Positions 1 through 9,185 of a DNA stretch of 64,000 nucleotides are shown in pieces; position 1 is the first letter of the stretch, and every line of letters starts with the position of its first letter. Location: contig NZ_CP073588.1 in the NCBI RefSeq assembly GCF_021560015.1, positions 806,001 to 870,000 on the forward strand. The letters run 5' to 3'. The position numbers and the translations under genes are program-made. The notes beneath the pieces are model-generated. The model saw nothing but the letters and a program-made list of their open reading frames with translations. It ran no database searches and was not told where the DNA came from. Source of the DNA: Shewanella vesiculosa (GTDB lineage Bacteria > Pseudomonadota > Gammaproteobacteria > Enterobacterales > Shewanellaceae).

Positions 1-393
1 GGGCTGGATGGCAATATAATTACCCGAAAATAGCGTATCTAAGCCTTCGACTCCGGTAATACTGGCTTTGGGTTTGACTAACCAAAACAAGGTGTTTTTA
101 TTCAAAAATGGGTCGGCGCGATAATCCATTACCACTTTGACATTAACACCTTTAAGGTCATCATCAATACCAATATCGGTGACTTTACCGACCGATAAAC
201 CTTGGTATTTTACTAATGTTTTACCAATATCAATGCCTGCGGCACTGGGAAAGTGGATTAAAATTTCAATGCCTGACTCTTTAATGCTTTTTACTCCTAA
301 CCAAGCACCCAATATTAAGGCGACAATAGGCAATAACCATATTGGCGAGAATAATTTTTTCTTAACAATTTTCGGTGATTCAATTTGTGTCAT
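1..393 (-). CDS. letB: MCE-domain lipid transport protein LetB/YebT-like (N-terminal part; runs off window)
   Basis: Only the first ~130 residues lie in the window. The protein starts MTQIESPKIVKKKLFSPIWL, with one membrane anchor at about residues 18-36, followed by the first MlaD/MCE module, including FWLVKPKASITGVEGLDTL. LetB proteins stack several MCE rings into a tunnel across the periplasm and move lipids between inner and outer membranes. The start overlaps the end of the upstream letA-like gene by 14 bases, so the two are translationally coupled. PqiB is a close relative; LetB is preferred because msrC, proQ and prc are nearby, as for yebST in E. coli. The number of MCE modules cannot be seen. 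Confidence 0.85.
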   Translation of the reverse strand, partial: MTQIESPKIVKKKLFSPIWLLPIVALILGAWLGVKSIKESGIEILIHFPSAAGIDIGKTLVKYQGLSVGKVTDIGIDDDLKGVNVKVVMDYRADPFLNKNTLFWLVKPKASITGVEGLDTLFSGNYIAIQP

Positions 394-1099
394 CGGTGTT
401 TTCCAAGCGGTCCCAGAGTAAACGAGTATCTAACACTTTTGCCGCTAGTTGTGTCAGTAAGATCACTAACGCAAATGCAGTTGCAGCAGGTGCAGGTTTA
501 GCATCTAACAGTTGTCCCATATTCACTAAAGCAACGGTTAATGAGATAACGAATAAGTCGAGCATCGACCAACGGCCAATCCATTCAATAATGTGAAAAC
601 CAACCATTAATTTTCTTTTTGATACCGGCAAGTTAAAACTGATGGCGGTTAAATAAGTGGCTAAGCCAAAAATCTTAAGCCAAGGTACTAAAATACTGGC
701 AGTAAAAACAATTATCGCTATCGGCAACATGCCTGTTTGCACTAAATGGCTAATACCACTAAAAATAGTATCCTTAGTGACCACCCCGCGGTTTGTCAGG
801 AGGGTGATAGGGTAGATGTTAGCGACGATAAGTAAAATAGTGGCTGTAATCAATAAAGCCCAACTCTGCTGGATACTGGCATAATTACGATTGCTTAATT
901 GGCTAAAACAGCGCTGGCAATGATTTTTGCTGGTTAAATTCAGCTTGCGACAGACAGGGCATAAACATAAGCCTAACTTTTGCCCCTGCAAAGAGGCTTG
1001 AGCTTTTTTTGGGGCTTCCTGGTTAATATTTACATGAGGCTCTTCACTTGCTGAGGATAGCTCATTAGCGGGATTCATTGGAGTTTCAGGCATCAACAT
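380..1099 (-). CDS. PqiA-family inner-membrane protein, LetA C-terminal half
   Basis: PqiA-domain membrane protein of about 239 residues that partners the MCE protein encoded downstream. After a ~40-residue hydrophilic, Glu/Ala-rich N-terminus comes a zinc-ribbon-like set of cysteines (CPVC at 47-50, CQRC at 61-64), then several hydrophobic segments. E. coli LetA/YebS carries two such zinc-ribbon plus membrane units in one chain; here they are two genes. An earlier ATG at 1243 would lie deep inside the upstream gene, so ATG at 1099 (or 1093) is chosen. That start overlaps the upstream stop, indicating coupled translation. LetA is thought to load lipid into the LetB tunnel; that role is inferred here from family and position. 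Confidence 0.85.
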   Translation of the reverse strand: MLMPETPMNPANELSSASEEPHVNINQEAPKKAQASLQGQKLGLCLCPVCRKLNLTSKNHCQRCFSQLSNRNYASIQQSWALLITATILLIVANIYPITLLTNRGVVTKDTIFSGISHLVQTGMLPIAIIVFTASILVPWLKIFGLATYLTAISFNLPVSKRKLMVGFHIIEWIGRWSMLDLFVISLTVALVNMGQLLDAKPAPAATAFALVILLTQLAAKVLDTRLLWDRLENTDDTN

Positions 1100-1712
1100 A
1101 ACTCCACATGTGCTCAAGTTTATATTCACGTTGTAAAAAAAGAATGATGACAAACAGCATGGTAAAACTGAATGTCCCCATACCAAAATACACATCAGAA
1201 AAATCAGATAGTTGGAATGCAGATACCAAGAAACTGATGACATAAATTTCTAGCATGGTCATTTGTGATATCAAACCATGATTTTTTAGCAATGTCGTAT
1301 AAGTTCTTTGCCAAAATGAGCTGTGTAATTCTAATTTGACAATAACAACTTGCGCCAGTATCGACAATATTAATAATCCAGGGGCGATAACAGCCGCAAC
1401 CATTACCGCTAAGCCTACGACCCAATATCCTTCGGCCCAAACCGTCATAGCAGCCTGCATTACGGTCGTGGTTCTGACACTGCCAAGAAAGTGAATTTCG
1501 AGAACTGGTAACAAATTAGCAGGAATGAAAATAATTAACGCGGCAACGCATAGCGCCAACATACCATTGATAGAGCAGTACGGAGAATCATAGAGTACAG
1601 TATGACAACGCGGACAAATAGCGCGAGAACTAGAGGGTAACGCTCGTTTTCTCACTGCCAAATCACATGATCGGCATAATATTATAGAATCATGATCATC
1701 AAATTCATTCAT
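1086..1712 (-). CDS. PqiA-family inner-membrane protein, LetA N-terminal half
   Basis: A 208-residue PqiA-domain protein. Cysteine pairs CRSC (13-16) and CPRC (33-36) form a predicted zinc ribbon, followed by about four transmembrane segments. It matches the first half of E. coli LetA/YebS; the second half is the next gene. It is first in a three-gene operon with overlapping junctions (this gene, the C-terminal half, letB). Both halves have full domains and the junction has a normal stop plus a new start, so the split looks genuine rather than a sequencing frameshift. Function inferred: inner-membrane lipid handling for the LetB tunnel. Confidence 0.85.
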   Translation of the reverse strand: MNEFDDHDSIILCRSCDLAVRKRALPSSSRAICPRCHTVLYDSPYCSINGMLALCVAALIIFIPANLLPVLEIHFLGSVRTTTVMQAAMTVWAEGYWVVGLAVMVAAVIAPGLLILSILAQVVIVKLELHSSFWQRTYTTLLKNHGLISQMTMLEIYVISFLVSAFQLSDFSDVYFGMGTFSFTMLFVIILFLQREYKLEHMWSYVDA

Positions 1713-1894
1713 GAAAAATTAATCTAATCCATAGTGAAAATCATTATCGGGTAGCTAAGAGGTAAACCTCTCAACTTTGCCTCATATTGGCAAATAAATG
1801 TGTCATTTGTTAAAAGAAACTCATTAATGTGTATTTGATAATATCAGAATAATCAGAACACTTGCATCATAAGTTAACTATGTGAGATTCTATG

Positions 1895-1914
1895 CACTGT
1901 ATATAAAAACAGTG
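1895..1914. promoter_or_regulatory. LexA (SOS) box upstream of yebG
   Basis: CACTGTATATAAAAACAGTG fits the gammaproteobacterial LexA consensus CTG-N10-CAG with an A/T-rich core and matched flanks. It ends 11 bases before the yebG start codon. yebG is a known SOS gene in E. coli, so LexA repression is well supported by site and gene together. Confidence 0.88.
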
Positions 1915-1925
1915 AGGATTACATC

Positions 1926-2219
1926 ATGGCAGTGATAACCCAATTTGTCGTGGTCAGAGAAGGGGTGGAAAAGATGACATTTATATCGAAAAAAGAGGCT
2001 GATGCCTACGATAAGATGCTCGATATTTCCGATAACCTAGTGCCTTTTCTTATAAAGGCAGATCTTGGACTCGATGAAAATAAGTGCGAACAGTTAGCAT
2101 TTTATCTCGCAAACAATAAAGATGAGCTTTCTAACTTGCTAAAAGGCGTAGTACAGGTTAAAAACGCTCCTGCAGTTAAAACCAAAAAGACTACGGCTAA
2201 AAATACCGCTGCAGAATAG
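1926..2219 (+). CDS. yebG: YebG family DNA-damage-inducible protein
   Basis: 97 residues, close to the usual YebG length. The N-terminus MAVITQFVVVREGVEKMTF and the following acidic helical region match the family; the C-terminus is a Lys/Thr/Ala-rich tail typical of small nucleic-acid-associated proteins. An AGGA ribosome-binding site precedes the ATG. YebG is SOS-induced; its biochemical role is not settled. A LexA box lies just upstream. It is transcribed divergently from the letAB operon. Confidence 0.92.
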   Translation: MAVITQFVVVREGVEKMTFISKKEADAYDKMLDISDNLVPFLIKADLGLDENKCEQLAFYLANNKDELSNLLKGVVQVKNAPAVKTKKTTAKNTAAE

Positions 2220-2264
2220 CCGTATTTCAAACTTGTGAAGTAGATACCAGCTTAAGGAATGGAA

Positions 2265-2723
2265 ATGAAAACCGAATTTTACCAAACATTAAATCGTCAA
2301 GCTCAAGCGTTACTTGAAGGCGAAGATGATTTGATTGCGGCAATGGCAAATTTTTCAGCGTTGTTAAATGACAACCTTGAGGATCTCAACTGGGCTGGTT
2401 TTTACATCAAGCGTGGTGAACAGCTCGTCCTTGGTCCTTTCCAAGGTAAAGTTGCGTGCACTCGAATTGATATGGGCAAAGGTGTTTGTGGCACCGCTGC
2501 TGCAGAAAATATCACCCAACGCATCGCCGACGTGCATCAATTTGATGGTCATATAGCATGCGATTCTGCGAGTAATTCCGAAATAGTCATTCCTGTAAGG
2601 CAGGGCAATGAAGTGGTGGCAGTGTTAGATATTGACAGTCCATTACTCAATCGTTTCGATCAAGATGATCAAATTGGCTTAGAAAACATGGTAAAAAGTT
2701 TCGAAACTTGCCTATTTGGTTAA
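2265..2723 (+). CDS. msrC: Free methionine-(R)-sulfoxide reductase (GAF domain)
   Basis: Single-GAF-domain cytosolic enzyme (152 residues) that reduces free methionine-(R)-sulfoxide using thioredoxin. The three family cysteines are present: Cys65 and Cys75 in the loop CTRIDMGKGVCGTA, and Cys99 in HIACD. An in-frame ATG at 2259 directly abuts the AAGGA site, so ATG at 2265, six bases downstream of it, is the better start. E. coli msrC (yebR) likewise sits next to letAB (yebST). Confidence 0.92.
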   Translation: MKTEFYQTLNRQAQALLEGEDDLIAAMANFSALLNDNLEDLNWAGFYIKRGEQLVLGPFQGKVACTRIDMGKGVCGTAAAENITQRIADVHQFDGHIACDSASNSEIVIPVRQGNEVVAVLDIDSPLLNRFDQDDQIGLENMVKSFETCLFG

Positions 2724-2773
2724 ATAGCGAACAAAATAGATTAAATCATGGTCGCATTCGCTGTCGCGGGCTT

Positions 2774-2779
2774 TATAAT
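2774..2779 (+). promoter_or_regulatory. Possible -10 element upstream of proQ
   Basis: A TATAAT hexamer follows a G/C-rich stretch about 220 bases before proQ. The best -35 at 17-base spacing, GTCGCA, matches only three of six consensus positions, so this is a weak prediction. Confidence 0.28.
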
Positions 2780-2999
2780 ATGCCGCTAAACGCATTTGTG
2801 CTGGATTTACTGATGAGCGATGATTAAGCTGAGAGTAAGTTTGGTTAAATTGTTAAGGTTTGTTTCAATGACTTTAGCAAACTGGCGGATAGTGATATTT
2901 TGTACGTTGAGCCTTAACGGTAAGGTTTAACGAAAGATGAACGACTGCATGGCAAATTTCTGCCGCATAATCAGTCCCTTTATTAACGTGGAAGTAAAA

Positions 3000-3611
3000 A
3001 TGGAATCAACAGACAAGTTGACCGACACCAACGCAATTTTAGCGTATTTATATGAAACCTTTCCTTTATGCTTTATTGCAGAAGGTGAAACTAAGCCATT
3101 AAAAATTGGTCTGTTTCAAGATTTGGCTGAACGGTTAGCTGATGATTCTAAAGTCAGTAAAACACAATTACGTGTAGCGCTTCGTCGTTACACCAGCAGC
3201 TGGCGCTATTTGAAAGGCGTTAAAGCGGGCGCTAAACGTATTGATCTTGACGGTAATGAATGTGCTGAATTAGAACAAGAGCATATTGACCATGCTATTT
3301 TGACGCTCAAAGAGAGCCAAGATAAAGCCAAAGCAAAACGTCAAGCTTTAGCACCCAAAAAACCGGCAAAGAAAGTAGCACCTAAACGCGCTCCAGCTGT
3401 TAAAAAAGAACGTCCAGCGCCAGTCGTTGCTCCTGTGATTCAACTTGTGCCAGCTAAGCTTGAAGATTTAAAACAAAAACAACGCGTTAATGTTAAGTTA
3501 GGTGCTACCCCAGTACCAGGTGTTGTGACTGATATTAATAAAGAAGATGTGCATGTTCAGTTAGATTCTGGCTTGTCCATCAAAGTACGTGCAGAGCACA
3601 TACTATTATAG
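3000..3611 (+). CDS. proQ: RNA chaperone ProQ
   Basis: 203-residue ProQ. The N-terminal FinO-type RNA-binding domain (about 5-120) includes ILAYLYETFPLCF and ALRRYTSSWRYLKG. A Lys/Ala/Pro-rich linker follows (about 125-160), then a small Tudor-like C-terminal domain (about 165-203). ProQ binds structured small RNAs and mRNA 3' ends. The reading frame is open from 2937, but the ATG at 3000 has a GGAAG ribosome-binding site and gives the family N-terminus. The downstream neighbour is prc, as in E. coli. Confidence 0.95.
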   Translation: MESTDKLTDTNAILAYLYETFPLCFIAEGETKPLKIGLFQDLAERLADDSKVSKTQLRVALRRYTSSWRYLKGVKAGAKRIDLDGNECAELEQEHIDHAILTLKESQDKAKAKRQALAPKKPAKKVAPKRAPAVKKERPAPVVAPVIQLVPAKLEDLKQKQRVNVKLGATPVPGVVTDINKEDVHVQLDSGLSIKVRAEHILL

Positions 3612-3632
3612 AAATTTAAGGAGTACTTGTTG

Positions 3633-5684
3633 ATGCGAAAACTTACCTTGGCCGCGTCAATTGCCAGTTTATTTGTCGGCTTTTCGGCATGGGCAATTTC
3701 ACCAACGATTCAAATCAGCGAGTTACCTAAACTAGCACAAGAGCCACAACATAAAGTGGCTAGCAAGCGAGTGACAACATTGTTCACTCGCTCGCATTAT
3801 CATCGCTTTAATCTTGATAATGCATTTTCTGAACAAATATATTCCCGCTTTCTTGAGCAGCTTGATTATCGTCGAAATGTACTAACTGCGGCAGATATTG
3901 CGAGCTTTAGTCAGTATAAAGAACAGTTTGATAATATGGTCGAGTCTGGCGATATTAGCCCCGCTTTTGCTATGTATGAAGTTGTGCAACAACGTCGCTA
4001 TGAACGTTTTGCGTATGCTTTATCTTTGCTCGATAAAGAGTTTGATTTTACCCAAGCAGGCGATGCTTATGAATTTGATCGCAAAGATGCACAATGGCCA
4101 AAAGATGAAGCTGAAGTTAATGAGCTTTGGCGTCAGCGGGTTAAGTATGATGCATTAAATCTCAAGTTGACCGGTAAAAAATGGCCTGAAATTGTTGAAG
4201 TGCTCGAGAAACGTTACAACAATGCCATTAAACGTTTAAGCCAAACCCAAAGCGAAGACGTATTTCAAACCGTAATGAATGCGTTTGCTCGCAGCGTTGA
4301 ACCTCACACCAGTTACTTATCCCCACGTAATGCTGAACGTTTCCAAATGGAAATGAACCTAAGCTTAGAGGGCATTGGTGCTGTGTTGCAAATGGATGAT
4401 GATTACACTGTTATCAAAAGTTTAGTGGCAGGAGGCCCTGCTGCCAACAGTGATAAATTATCGCCAGAAGATAAAATTGTTGGTGTTGGTCAAAAAGACG
4501 GTGGCATTGTTGATGTTATTGGCTGGCGTTTAGATGATGTGGTTGATTTGATCAAAGGTCCAAAGGGTAGCGAAGTTGTATTACAAATTTTACCCAAAAA
4601 AGGTGGCGCAAATGCTAAACCTTTTGAAGTGGTCATTACCCGTGACAAAATTCGTTTAGAAGATCGCGCAGCTACCTCAAAAGTAATTGAACCTAAAGAA
4701 GGTCAGTACGCCAATCGTAAAGTCGGTGTGATTCAAATCCCTGGATTTTACATGAATCTGTCGCAAGACGTGGCTAAAGAAATCGCTAAACTTGAAAAAG
4801 ACAATGTTGAAGGCATTATTATTGACCTTCGTGGTAATGGTGGTGGGGCGTTAACTGAAGCCACATTATTGACCGGATTGTTTATTGATCAAGGGCCGGT
4901 TGTGCAAATTCGTGACGCCAATGGTGGTATTAATCAAAATCGTGATAATGATGGTATTAGTGCATACAGTGGTCCACTGACTGTGATGGTAGATCGTTAC
5001 AGTGCATCTGCATCAGAGATTTTTGCTGCGGCTTTACAAGACTATGATCGCGCATTGATTGTGGGTGAATCGACTTATGGTAAAGGCACGGTTCAGCAGC
5101 ATAAAAGTTTAGGTCGAATTTATGACATGTATGAAAAACCAATTGGTCATGTTCAGTATACCATTGCTAAGTTTTACCGTATCAATGGTGGCAGCACACA
5201 ACGTAAGGGTGTTACCCCAGATGTGCGCTTGCCTACTGCTTTAGAAGCGGGTGAATATGGTGAATCGGAAGAGAAAAATGCGCTTCCGTGGGATAAAGTT
5301 CCTGCTGCTCAATACACTACATTGGGCAATATTACGCCTATGTTGATAAGTTCTCTTGATGTTAAACATCAAGCGCGGATCAGCAATGACGAAGAGTTTA
5401 GTTATATTTATCAAGATATAGCTGAGTTTAAAAAGCATCACAATGACAAAACCATTTCGCTTGTTGAAAGTGAACGTCTTGCATCTCGTGAAGATGATGA
5501 CAAGCGTGCACTCGATCGAGAAAATGCCCGAAGAGAGCACGATGGTTTAGCAATTGTTAAGTCACTAGATGATATAGAAAAGACCGATGACAGTAAGTTA
5601 CCGGATGCCTTTTTAGATGAAACGGCTTATATCACGCTTGATATGGCGGATGCAGAGAAATTGGCAAAAACAAACTCAAAGTGA
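3633..5684 (+). CDS. prc: Carboxy-terminal (tail-specific) processing protease Prc
   Basis: Periplasmic serine protease of 683 residues, matching the 682 of E. coli Prc. A signal peptide (about 1-21, MRKLTLAASIASLFVGFSAWA broadly) leads into the N-terminal helical domain, a PDZ domain around 235-330, and the S41 catalytic domain. The Ser/Lys dyad is visible in SASASEIFAAALQDYDRAL and ESTYGKGTVQ. Prc trims periplasmic substrates, such as penicillin-binding protein 3 and hydrolases in E. coli. An in-frame TTG at 3627 is only three bases from AAGGAG, so ATG at 3633 is preferred. It follows proQ by 21 bases and is likely co-transcribed. Confidence 0.95.
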   Translation: MRKLTLAASIASLFVGFSAWAISPTIQISELPKLAQEPQHKVASKRVTTLFTRSHYHRFNLDNAFSEQIYSRFLEQLDYRRNVLTAADIASFSQYKEQFDNMVESGDISPAFAMYEVVQQRRYERFAYALSLLDKEFDFTQAGDAYEFDRKDAQWPKDEAEVNELWRQRVKYDALNLKLTGKKWPEIVEVLEKRYNNAIKRLSQTQSEDVFQTVMNAFARSVEPHTSYLSPRNAERFQMEMNLSLEGIGAVLQMDDDYTVIKSLVAGGPAANSDKLSPEDKIVGVGQKDGGIVDVIGWRLDDVVDLIKGPKGSEVVLQILPKKGGANAKPFEVVITRDKIRLEDRAATSKVIEPKEGQYANRKVGVIQIPGFYMNLSQDVAKEIAKLEKDNVEGIIIDLRGNGGGALTEATLLTGLFIDQGPVVQIRDANGGINQNRDNDGISAYSGPLTVMVDRYSASASEIFAAALQDYDRALIVGESTYGKGTVQQHKSLGRIYDMYEKPIGHVQYTIAKFYRINGGSTQRKGVTPDVRLPTALEAGEYGESEEKNALPWDKVPAAQYTTLGNITPMLISSLDVKHQARISNDEEFSYIYQDIAEFKKHHNDKTISLVESERLASREDDDKRALDRENARREHDGLAIVKSLDDIEKTDDSKLPDAFLDETAYITLDMADAEKLAKTNSK

Positions 5685-5702
5685 TTTAGTGTGACAGTTA
5701 AC

Positions 5703-5727
5703 AAACGCGCTTAGGCGCGTTTTTTCT
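5703..5727 (+). terminator. Rho-independent terminator after prc
   Basis: Arms AAACGCGC and GCGCGTTT enclose the loop TTAG and run into a T tract. It lies 18 bases after the prc stop. Confidence 0.85.
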
Positions 5728-6002
5728 TAATAATAACAACCTCAGCTCTGGATATAAACGGTTGCAAACAGTCCTTCGCATCTCTAACTGCGTTGTATCG
5801 ACTTGCAGTAGGTTAACTGCGGTCTATTCGGCTTGTTAGTAAAATGACCTTTTTGAGGTGGAATAGGCAGCATATTGATATTTTATCCCATTTATCCAAT
5901 CACTTAACCACGGCTGAAGTGAAATAAAAACAATACCAATTCGATAACGTTCCCACACAAGTTTAATCATATTGGCATGAGTACCATTGAAAAGGATCCT
6001 GT
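5728..6002. other. Intergenic region before pepN, repeat-like stretch
   Basis: No convincing gene. The segment around 5740-5835 is more G/C-balanced than its surroundings and contains a small inverted repeat, GCAGTaggttaACTGC. It resembles the dispersed intergenic repeats I associate with Shewanella chromosomes, but no second copy is visible in this window. The pepN ribosome-binding site (AAAAGGA) is at the right-hand end. Confidence 0.35.
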
Positions 6003-8563
6003 ATGAACCAAGCGCAAGAGAAACACCTCAAAGATTATACTAAGCCTGCATTTACCATTTCTCATGTAGATTTAAACGTTATTCTTGATGGCAAGAATAC
6101 CAAAGTAACGGCTGTTAGTAAGGTGATCCGTAATGGCCAACATCAGCATGATTTAGTGCTTGATGGTGAACAACTCTCTCTGAGCTCAGTCAAGCTTAAT
6201 GGTACAACGGCAAACTATCGTCAACACGAAAGCCAATTAACGATCACCACTGAGCTAAATGAGTTTGAATTAGAGGTGGTTACTTTACTTGACCCTGAGG
6301 CAAATTCGAGTCTTGAAGGTCTTTACATGTCTGATGGTGCTTATTGCACGCAATGTGAAGCCGAAGGATTTCGTCGCATTACTTACTTTTTAGACAGACC
6401 CGATGTTTTGGCTATTTATACCGTACGTATTGAAGCCGATAAACATGCTTTTCCTTTTTTGTTAAGTAACGGTAATTTAATTGATAAAGGCGAGATGCCA
6501 CGTTCTGGACGTCACTTTGTTAAGTGGCATGATCCATTTCCAAAACCAAGTTACTTATTTGCAGTTGTCGCTGGTGACTTTGATTTGCTTAATGACAGCT
6601 ATACCACTCAGTCTGGTCGAGAGGTGACGCTGCAAGTTTTTGTTGATAAAGGTAATTTACATAAAGCCGATCACGCGATGGCGTCATTGAAAAAATCGAT
6701 GAAGTGGGATGAAACCCGTTTTGGTCTTGAGTACGATCTCGACATCTATATGATTGTGGCAGTTGATTTTTTCAATATGGGAGCGATGGAAAACAAAGGT
6801 TTGAATGTGTTTAATACTAAATACGTTCTTGCTGATAAAGCCAGTGCTACTGACGAAGATTATCACGGCATTGAGTCAGTTGTTGGTCATGAGTACTTTC
6901 ACAACTGGACGGGTAACCGAGTAACCTGTCGTGATTGGTTTCAACTGAGTTTAAAAGAAGGCTTAACCGTTTTCCGCGATCAAGAATTTAGCTCTGATGT
7001 GGGGTCTCGCGCTGTTAATCGTATCCAAGCCATTCGCGTGATGAAAAATCAACAGTTTGCTGAAGATACCGGTCCTATGTCTCATCCTATTCGTCCTGAA
7101 AGTGTGATTGAAATGAACAATTTCTACACAGTGACGGTTTATAACAAGGGTGCTGAAGTGATCCGCATGATGCACACTATTCTAGGTGAGGCCGGTTTTC
7201 AAGCGGGTATGAAGTGCTATTTTGAACGTCATGATGGTCAAGCTGTAACTTGCGATGATTTTGTTAATGCCATGCAAGATGCCAGCGGTAAAGACTTAAC
7301 CTTATTCCGTCGTTGGTACACCCAAGCGGGTACACCTGTCGTCACGGTCAAAGATCATTTCGATGCAGACAAGGGCGAATATCATTTAACTGTTACTCAG
7401 CAGGTGGTATCACAAGGTGTAAAGGGCCAAACACTGCATATACCTTTTAGTGTGGAGTTATTGGACCGAGCGGGACAGTCCATTGTCAATAAAGTACTTG
7501 ATGTGACACAAGCCAGCCAAACATTTGTGTTTGATGGACTGGACAGTGCGCCTACAGCCTCCTTGCTTCAAGATTTTTCTGCACCGGTGAAACTCGTTTA
7601 CGATTTTAGCATTGACCAGCTTGTTCATCTTATGCGCCATGCATCGAGTGAAGTTGCACGCTGGGAAGCATCGGTGCAATTAATCAGTCAAACCATCTGG
7701 GATAACGTTGCACAATTACAACAGCAACAAGTGATGATGATTGACACCAGGGTGATAGAAGCCTTTAGAGGTGTTATTTTAGATGCTAATCTTGATCAAG
7801 CTTTAGTCGCTGAAATTTTGTCTATCCCGAGTGCTTCAGCACTTATTGAGCAGGTAGATCATGTTGATTTAGATGCATTGGCAAAAGCCAGAGAATTTGT
7901 TGTTGAAGAACTCGCCTCTGCTTGCGAAGATGAGCTGTTAGTGTGTTACCGAGCACTGATATTAATCGATAACCCAGCTGCCAGAGCATTTAAAAATATT
8001 GCCTTGTCATTATTATGCCAAGTCTCCGATACCCATGAATCGTTAGTTGAAAAACAATACTATTCAGCCAGAAACATGACCGACAGTTTAGGTGCTTTGA
8101 AAGCGGCCGCGATGGCAAAGTTAGCGTGTTTACCTATGCTATTAAGTGACTTTGAGTCCACATGGAAATCAACCCCATTAGTGATGGATAAATGGCTTAC
8201 TTTACAAGCTTTAGTTAACAGTGACGATGTGATTGAACAGATTAAGACACTCACTAAACATAGCAGCTTTAGTTTTTCTAATCCTAATCGCATTCGGTCA
8301 TTGATTGGAGCTTTTGCTGCGGCAACACTTACCAATTTCATCGTGCTGATGGAGAAGGTTACCGTTATTTAACTAAAATTTTAGTTAAATTGAATAAATC
8401 TAATCCACAAGTTGCTTCGCGAATGATTACCCCATTAATTCAGTTTGCTAAATTTGACCAAGAACGTCAGCAATTAATGAAACAGTGTTTGGTCGAGTTA
8501 AAATCATTACCAGATTTGTCGAACGATTTATATGAGAAAGTGACTAAATCATTAGCTGAATAA
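6003..8563 (+). CDS. pepN: Aminopeptidase N (M1 family), frameshifted near the C-terminus
   Basis: Cytosolic zinc aminopeptidase. The exopeptidase motif GAMEN is at 260-264, the zinc site HEYFH at 296-300 and the third ligand Glu319. The first frame stops at 8372 after 789 residues with an alien tail. The true tail continues in another frame (FHRADGEGYRYL through LSNDLYEKVTKSLAE) to a TAA at 8561-8563. Restoring one base near 8322 (GCAACACTT read as GCAAACACTT) gives about 853 residues, close to E. coli PepN at 870. Catalytic residues are intact. A sequencing deletion is the likely cause. Confidence 0.93.
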
Positions 8564-8615
8564 AGTCTTAAATTACTATTTATCCAGTAGGATTAATCAG
8601 TCTGTTTAGTGTGTT

Positions 8616-8642
8616 AAAAAGGAGAGCTTGCTCTCCTTTTTA
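8616..8642 (+). terminator. Rho-independent terminator after pepN
   Basis: Near-perfect hairpin AAAAAGGAGAG-cttg-CTCTCCTTTTT, 52 bases after the restored pepN stop. The distance supports the longer pepN frame. Confidence 0.88.
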
Positions 8643-8653
8643 TGGAGTGATTT

Positions 8654-8870
8654 ATGGAGTTATTTTTTTCTCTTAACGTAAGTTATGAAGCTTTTTTTGC
8701 CATATTACCAAGGGGTTGCAGAAAAAGTGCAAGTAAGGGACCACAAAGGTCGTGTATTGCACATCAATGGTAAGTATTTTAGACCTTATTTAACCCCTAA
8801 TGGCATCCATGGCGAGTTTAAATTAGTCCTTTGCCCTGACGGGAATTTCAAATCCCTTAATAAATTATAG
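8654..8870 (+). CDS. DUF2835 family small protein, frameshifted in a T run
   Basis: DUF2835 proteins are ~70-residue gammaproteobacterial proteins of unknown function. The frame from ATG 8654 reads MELFFSLNVSYEAF, and the frame downstream reads PYYQGVAEKVQVRDHKGRV to the stop at 8870. They join if one T is removed from the seven-T run at 8692-8698, giving ~71 residues with the family pattern YYQG...INGKYFRPYLT..GIHG. GGAG lies six bases before the ATG. Without the correction only a truncated 61-residue frame from 8685 is visible. Function unknown. Confidence 0.75.
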
Positions 8871-9185
8871 AGCATTTACTTCAAACGTTTGATTGATTAA
8901 TAGTGTGTGAAGTAGCAAGCTGTTAACATTTATAAGTACATGAAAATAAACTTTTTTCGTTAGTGGTTAAATGATTGTATTTTTATCGCCTGTGTTAATT
9001 CAAATATAGGCAGGTTTTATTTAGCCATTTTTACCCCGACATCGTTAATTTTCTTAAACATTTTCTTTTTTTTGACCTTGCTCAATATAGTTAAATGCTG
9101 TAACAATGGTGTTGCCTGTGGGCTAACAAGATGTTGGTTAAATTCCTATAACAACTAATCCAACAGGTTACGGAGATGAACTAAA
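8871..9185. other. Intergenic leader of the DUF1302 cluster
   Basis: A/T-rich, with no gene seen. The right end carries CGGAG ten bases before the DUF1302 start codon. A three-codon mini-frame (ATG AAC TAA) begins at 9176, directly after the CGGAG and just ahead of the real start. I cannot pick a reliable promoter. Confidence 0.4.

Noticed and set aside
1204..1440. 78-residue minus-strand frame inside letA N-half
   Set aside because: Alternative frame of a well-conserved PqiA-domain gene.
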